Shown piece after piece: positions 63,731 through 64,000 of a DNA stretch of 64,000 nucleotides; position 1 is the first letter of the stretch; each line of letters starts with the position of its first letter. Under the pieces are notes generated by a model. It was not told the DNA's origin. It searched no databases and was given only the letters and a program-made list of their open reading frames with translations. Origin of the DNA: Shimazuella kribbensis DSM 45090 (lineage in GTDB: Bacteria; Bacillota; Bacilli; Thermoactinomycetales; Thermoactinomycetaceae); contig NZ_ATZF01000006.1 in NCBI RefSeq assembly GCF_000428065.1, positions 124,001-188,000 of the forward strand, given 5' to 3'. The position numbers and the translations under genes were made by a program.

Positions 63731-63759
63731 TTCTTCTCTCTATTCTATTCTTCATTATT

Positions 63760-64000
63760 CTACTGAAGATTTATATCCAGCAACTTACGCTCATCTACTT
63801 CTTCATATTGGTTACTTGAATTAGCCTTGAACCTCTTTTGTTTTCCCAAAAACATATTCATTTCTCCAGGAGAATTTTCTTCCATCAATTTCATAAGCTC
63901 ATGCCCTTCCGGAGAAGCAAAAATATCAAAAATGGCTTCCTGAGATTCGAAATGAGTCTCTATGATTAATTGAGTCCCTTCTAATCCTTCGGATAGCTTA
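63760..64000 (-). CDS. EthD-like protein, C-terminal part (runs off the window)
   Basis: The frame is open to the window edge; 79 residues are visible. GTQLIIETHFESQEAIFDIF and SPEGHELMKLMEE correspond to FIIETHYETIDDLRKIV and TPEGKEIVKVI in the protein at 56519, so the two are homologous. The start lies beyond position 64000. Confidence 0.75.
   Translation of the reverse strand, partial: KLSEGLEGTQLIIETHFESQEAIFDIFASPEGHELMKLMEENSPGEMNMFLGKQKRFKANSSNQYEEVDERKLLDINLQ

Overview
The window looks like a low-GC, AT-rich Bacilli (Bacillota) chromosome. The evidence is a PyrR-attenuated pyrimidine operon, the ylyA-lspA-rluD block, strong Shine-Dalgarno sites with GTG/TTG starts, a Bce-type resistance module, YhgE/Pip proteins, and hairpin plus T-run terminators. 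A Thermoactinomycetaceae-like or related Bacillales host is plausible but not shown. I see no rRNA, tRNA or CRISPR array.

Layout. 0.3-8.05 kb: a minus-strand pyr operon (pyrR-pyrC-carA-carB-pyrF-pyrE) with two PyrR-binding attenuators; pyrB, pyrP, pyrK and pyrD are absent. 8.1-13.5 kb: a Bce-type two-component system plus ABC exporter, then a CPBP intramembrane protease. 13.8-14.8 kb: a clearly GC-rich foreign gene that also carries the three CPBP motifs. 14.8-19.0 kb: a TipA-like MerR regulator, a first YhgE/Pip protein and a divergent LysR regulator. 19.1-23.4 kb: a second YhgE/Pip gene with its TetR repressor and two matched operators, enclosed by two inverted decayed IS5-family copies that appear to have landed in a WGR-DUF4240 gene. 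23.7-34.3 kb: small metabolic, stress and immunity-like genes with many gene remnants. 34.4-36.4 kb: a Ktr potassium uptake pair. 36.8-41.5 kb: an ArsR-rhodanese regulator whose promoter/operator is duplicated in front of a thioredoxin-MFS unit. 42.1-45.0 kb: a tiny Cys-rich peptide gene with structured RNA behind it, a two-gene small-protein unit, and an HTH-TPR (RRNPP-like) regulator overlapped by a 17-codon peptide ORF. 45.3-50.7 kb: a secreted M14 carboxypeptidase, a recombinase remnant, an FGE-fold protein, a hydrolase, a second Cys-rich peptide with structured RNA, and a DUF3951 protein. 51-53.9 kb: a Hanks kinase with a membrane partner, and a Ser-rich exported protein that seems to lack a normal start codon. 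54.2-56.9 kb: an ammonium transporter, a cyclase and an EthD-like protein. 56.9-59.1 kb: rluD, lspA and ylyA. 59.3-64 kb: an MFS exporter with unknown partners, GNAT, a broken TnpB and a partial EthD-like gene.

In Bacillus subtilis the order is ylyA-lspA-rluD(ylyB)-pyrR-pyr. Here rluD ends at 56.9 kb and pyrR starts at 7.95 kb, same strand and order, so about 49 kb of accessory DNA seems to sit inside a normally contiguous housekeeping locus. Most of the unusual content lies in that interval.

The strongest candidates for something undescribed are the two related Cys-rich micro-peptides, each followed by well-paired stem-loops; the HTH-TPR regulator with its translationally coupled 17-residue peptide; and the twin promoter/operator pair of the ArsR-rhodanese regulator. 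All functions are inferred by reading motifs by eye; no database search was run.
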